IMG/VR virus record: IMGVR_UViG_3300030099_003958
Location: 1 to 27,314 of that record
Origin: a virus
Length of the DNA: 27,314 nt
Reading direction: 5' to 3' (one strand)
The notes beneath the pieces were generated by a model, which saw only the letters and a program-made list of their open reading frames with translations, had not been told where the DNA came from and ran no database searches. The translations under genes and the position numbers were made by a program. Position 1 is the stretch's first letter; the number at the start of each line of letters is the position of its first letter. Shown here in pieces: positions 25,951 through 27,314 of the stretch.

Positions 25951-27131
25951 TGAAACAAATTTTAACTGTCCTTTTTGCCCTGTGTGTATTTGTAAGTAAT
26001 GCACAAGATAAGAAAAACTTATTTAAAAGTATATACGAAGATATATTTAAATACAGTAGTATTTATGTAGCAGGTGATGTACAAAATCCAAAAGAAAATC
26101 CTAAAGATTATTTTGTAAGAACTAATCCTAGCGGAAATATATATGAACCACCAGTTGTAGTCGATGGTACTGATTATTATGACTTTGATTATCGCTACGG
26201 TTTTGGTATACGTAAGCTTGCTAGGTTTGATTATGAAGTTAAAGGCAAACAATATTACGATGGGACTGAATCTAACGTAGGTCTCGCGGCTTCTAATTCA
26301 CCGATTAAAGGTTTAGAATACGTAGTACATATTGAAAAAGAAAGATCCAGAGATGAAGTATTTAAAAATCATCGATATTTCTTAAAACACAGCGGAAAAT
26401 ACCACATTGCTAAGGTGGAAAGCAGAAAACAAGGTAAAATTAATTTTAACTATAAATCTGCAGAGCTAAGAGCTAAATTACCTATTGGTAAAAAGTTCTC
26501 TTTAAATGCTGGTGCAATATATCGTACACATGAAAGACCTTATGGATATAATCCTATAGAGATATGGTTAAACGAAACAGATGATAATGGTTGGCCAGTT
26601 AATTATTGGTATCAGTTAGGTTACAATTATGGTTTTACTGATCAATATGTTACTATAAATATTGACGGTGAAGATGTATATGATTATTACTGGTATGATC
26701 CACAAGGAAACGTAGTCGCTTATACTGATTTACAGTTTCGCGACACGGTGTTTGAAAACCTTATTAATCGCTACAATAATGAAGTGTGGGGTAATTTAGA
26801 TGAGTTTGGTGTAGTTTCACCTGTTGTCGGTTTTGACTTTTACCATTACAAAAATAACTTCTGGCTTCATGCTTATGGATCTTATTTATTACCATATCAC
26901 AAGTATGTTAGAGGTGACGAAGACTTTAGTTATTTAAATAGAAATAATTGGGGTCTCGGTGGACTAAGACATGATTCTGAGTTAGAACAATGGGACGATT
27001 ATCAAGCAGGCGTAGTGTTTGGCTGGAAACTAAACAAAGCATTAGGAGTTTTTGTTGAAGGCGAATATACAAAATTTTGGGATAGTAAAATTTATAACGG
27101 TTCAGTTGGTCTGAACATAACACTAAGATAA
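25950..27131 (+). CDS. Outer-membrane beta-barrel-like protein with signal peptide
   Basis: A 393-residue protein starting with a signal peptide (MKQ, LTVLFALCVFV, SNAQ; cut near residue 19). The rest alternates polar and hydrophobic or aromatic residues as membrane beta-strands do: KINFNYKSAELRAKLPIG, FSLNAGAIYRTH, VVSPVVGFDFYHY, NFWLHAYGSYLL, YQAGVVFGWKLN, LGVFVEGEYTKFW. The last strand, GSVGLNITLR, reaches the terminus as in many barrel proteins, though it ends in arginine rather than phenylalanine. Aromatic-rich loops (near 225-260) could face outside. A virion protein would not normally need a signal peptide, so it most likely goes to the host outer membrane during infection. Masking or altering the receptor, blocking superinfection or aiding lysis are possible; none is shown. 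Overlaps the previous gene by one base. Confidence 0.7.
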   Translation: MKQILTVLFALCVFVSNAQDKKNLFKSIYEDIFKYSSIYVAGDVQNPKENPKDYFVRTNPSGNIYEPPVVVDGTDYYDFDYRYGFGIRKLARFDYEVKGKQYYDGTESNVGLAASNSPIKGLEYVVHIEKERSRDEVFKNHRYFLKHSGKYHIAKVESRKQGKINFNYKSAELRAKLPIGKKFSLNAGAIYRTHERPYGYNPIEIWLNETDDNGWPVNYWYQLGYNYGFTDQYVTINIDGEDVYDYYWYDPQGNVVAYTDLQFRDTVFENLINRYNNEVWGNLDEFGVVSPVVGFDFYHYKNNFWLHAYGSYLLPYHKYVRGDEDFSYLNRNNWGLGGLRHDSELEQWDDYQAGVVFGWKLNKALGVFVEGEYTKFWDSKIYNGSVGLNITLR

Positions 27132-27132
27132 A

Positions 27133-27314
27133 ATGGCAAAGAAAATAGGTGAAGAAACACAAGTAACTCTTGATCTTAAAACAATAGGCATGATCATTGG
27201 CTTTGTATTAATGTTAGCAGGTATGTGGTTTACACTGCAAGCAGATATAGCTCAAGCTAAAGAACTACCTGTACCAGTTATCGATAGAGTAGAATATGAT
27301 TTAAAAGACGAGTT
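27133..27314 (+). CDS. Single-span membrane protein, N-terminal part (3' end outside window)
   Basis: Starts at the ATG one base after the barrel gene's stop and stays open to the window end, giving 60 full codons. A short charged cytoplasmic-type N-terminus (MAKKIGEETQVTLDLK) precedes one hydrophobic helix (about residues 17-36, TIGMIIGFVLMLAGMWFTLQ). A charged stretch with LPVPVIDRVEYDLKDE follows. One span near the N-terminus followed by a soluble part would suit an inner-membrane spanin or a small holin-like protein, and similar starts occur in marine phages as unnamed proteins. Its place after two exported proteins supports an envelope function. The missing end prevents a firmer call. 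Confidence 0.6.
   Translation, partial: MAKKIGEETQVTLDLKTIGMIIGFVLMLAGMWFTLQADIAQAKELPVPVIDRVEYDLKDE

Noticed and set aside
1-27314. tRNA genes, CRISPR arrays, insertion sequences or integrase attachment sites
   Set aside because: The gaps are too short for any of these and no regularly spaced repeats, inverted terminal repeats or transposase motifs were seen.

Overview
The window is part of the late, virion-structure and assembly region of a tailed double-stranded DNA phage. It most likely has a short tail (podovirus-type) and infects a member of the Bacteroidota, probably a marine flavobacterium. Several things point to that host: AT-rich DNA; gene starts preceded by A/T-rich tracts rather than Shine-Dalgarno sequences; and two signal peptides ending in Asn-Ala-Gln, a very common end in Flavobacteriia. 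The head-tail proteins resemble, by eye, those of crAss-like and related marine Bacteroidota phages. TAA, TAG and TGA all act as ordinary stops.

Every gene is on the + strand. Gaps total only about 0.9% of the window. Neighbouring genes often overlap or touch (TAATG, ATGA, TAAATG). Layout: (1) 1-6478, DNA packaging and head: large terminase (C-terminal part only), portal, scaffold, major capsid protein. (2) 6479-7443, a conserved head-associated protein of unknown role with an RNA hairpin on each side. (3) 7444-15228, neck and tail: two ring/connector proteins, then a tail nozzle ('muzzle') that seems to be split over two genes of 1414 and 504 codons. (4) 15244-25726, probable ejection (internal virion) proteins: a 219-residue T7 gp14-like protein, an unrecognised 367-residue protein, and a 2900-residue giant. 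The giant carries an HExxH metallopeptidase-like site, a HAD phosphatase-like domain, glycine-rich hydrophobic segments and a helical C-terminal region like those of large phage polyvalent proteins. (5) 25723-27314, an envelope cassette: a small basic exported protein, a 393-residue outer-membrane beta-barrel-like protein with its own signal peptide, and the start of a single-span membrane protein.

As a working model, terminase and portal fill a capsid built from scaffold and major capsid protein. The ring proteins and the two-part nozzle form the short tail. The 219-residue protein and the giant would be packed in the particle and ejected into the host envelope. The last three genes would act on the infected cell's own envelope, in lysis, exclusion of competing phages or receptor masking. 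The least ordinary features are the giant protein, which contains no cysteine in 2900 residues while carrying two enzyme-like domains, and the phage-encoded outer-membrane protein in the place where a T7-like genome would carry its tail fibre.
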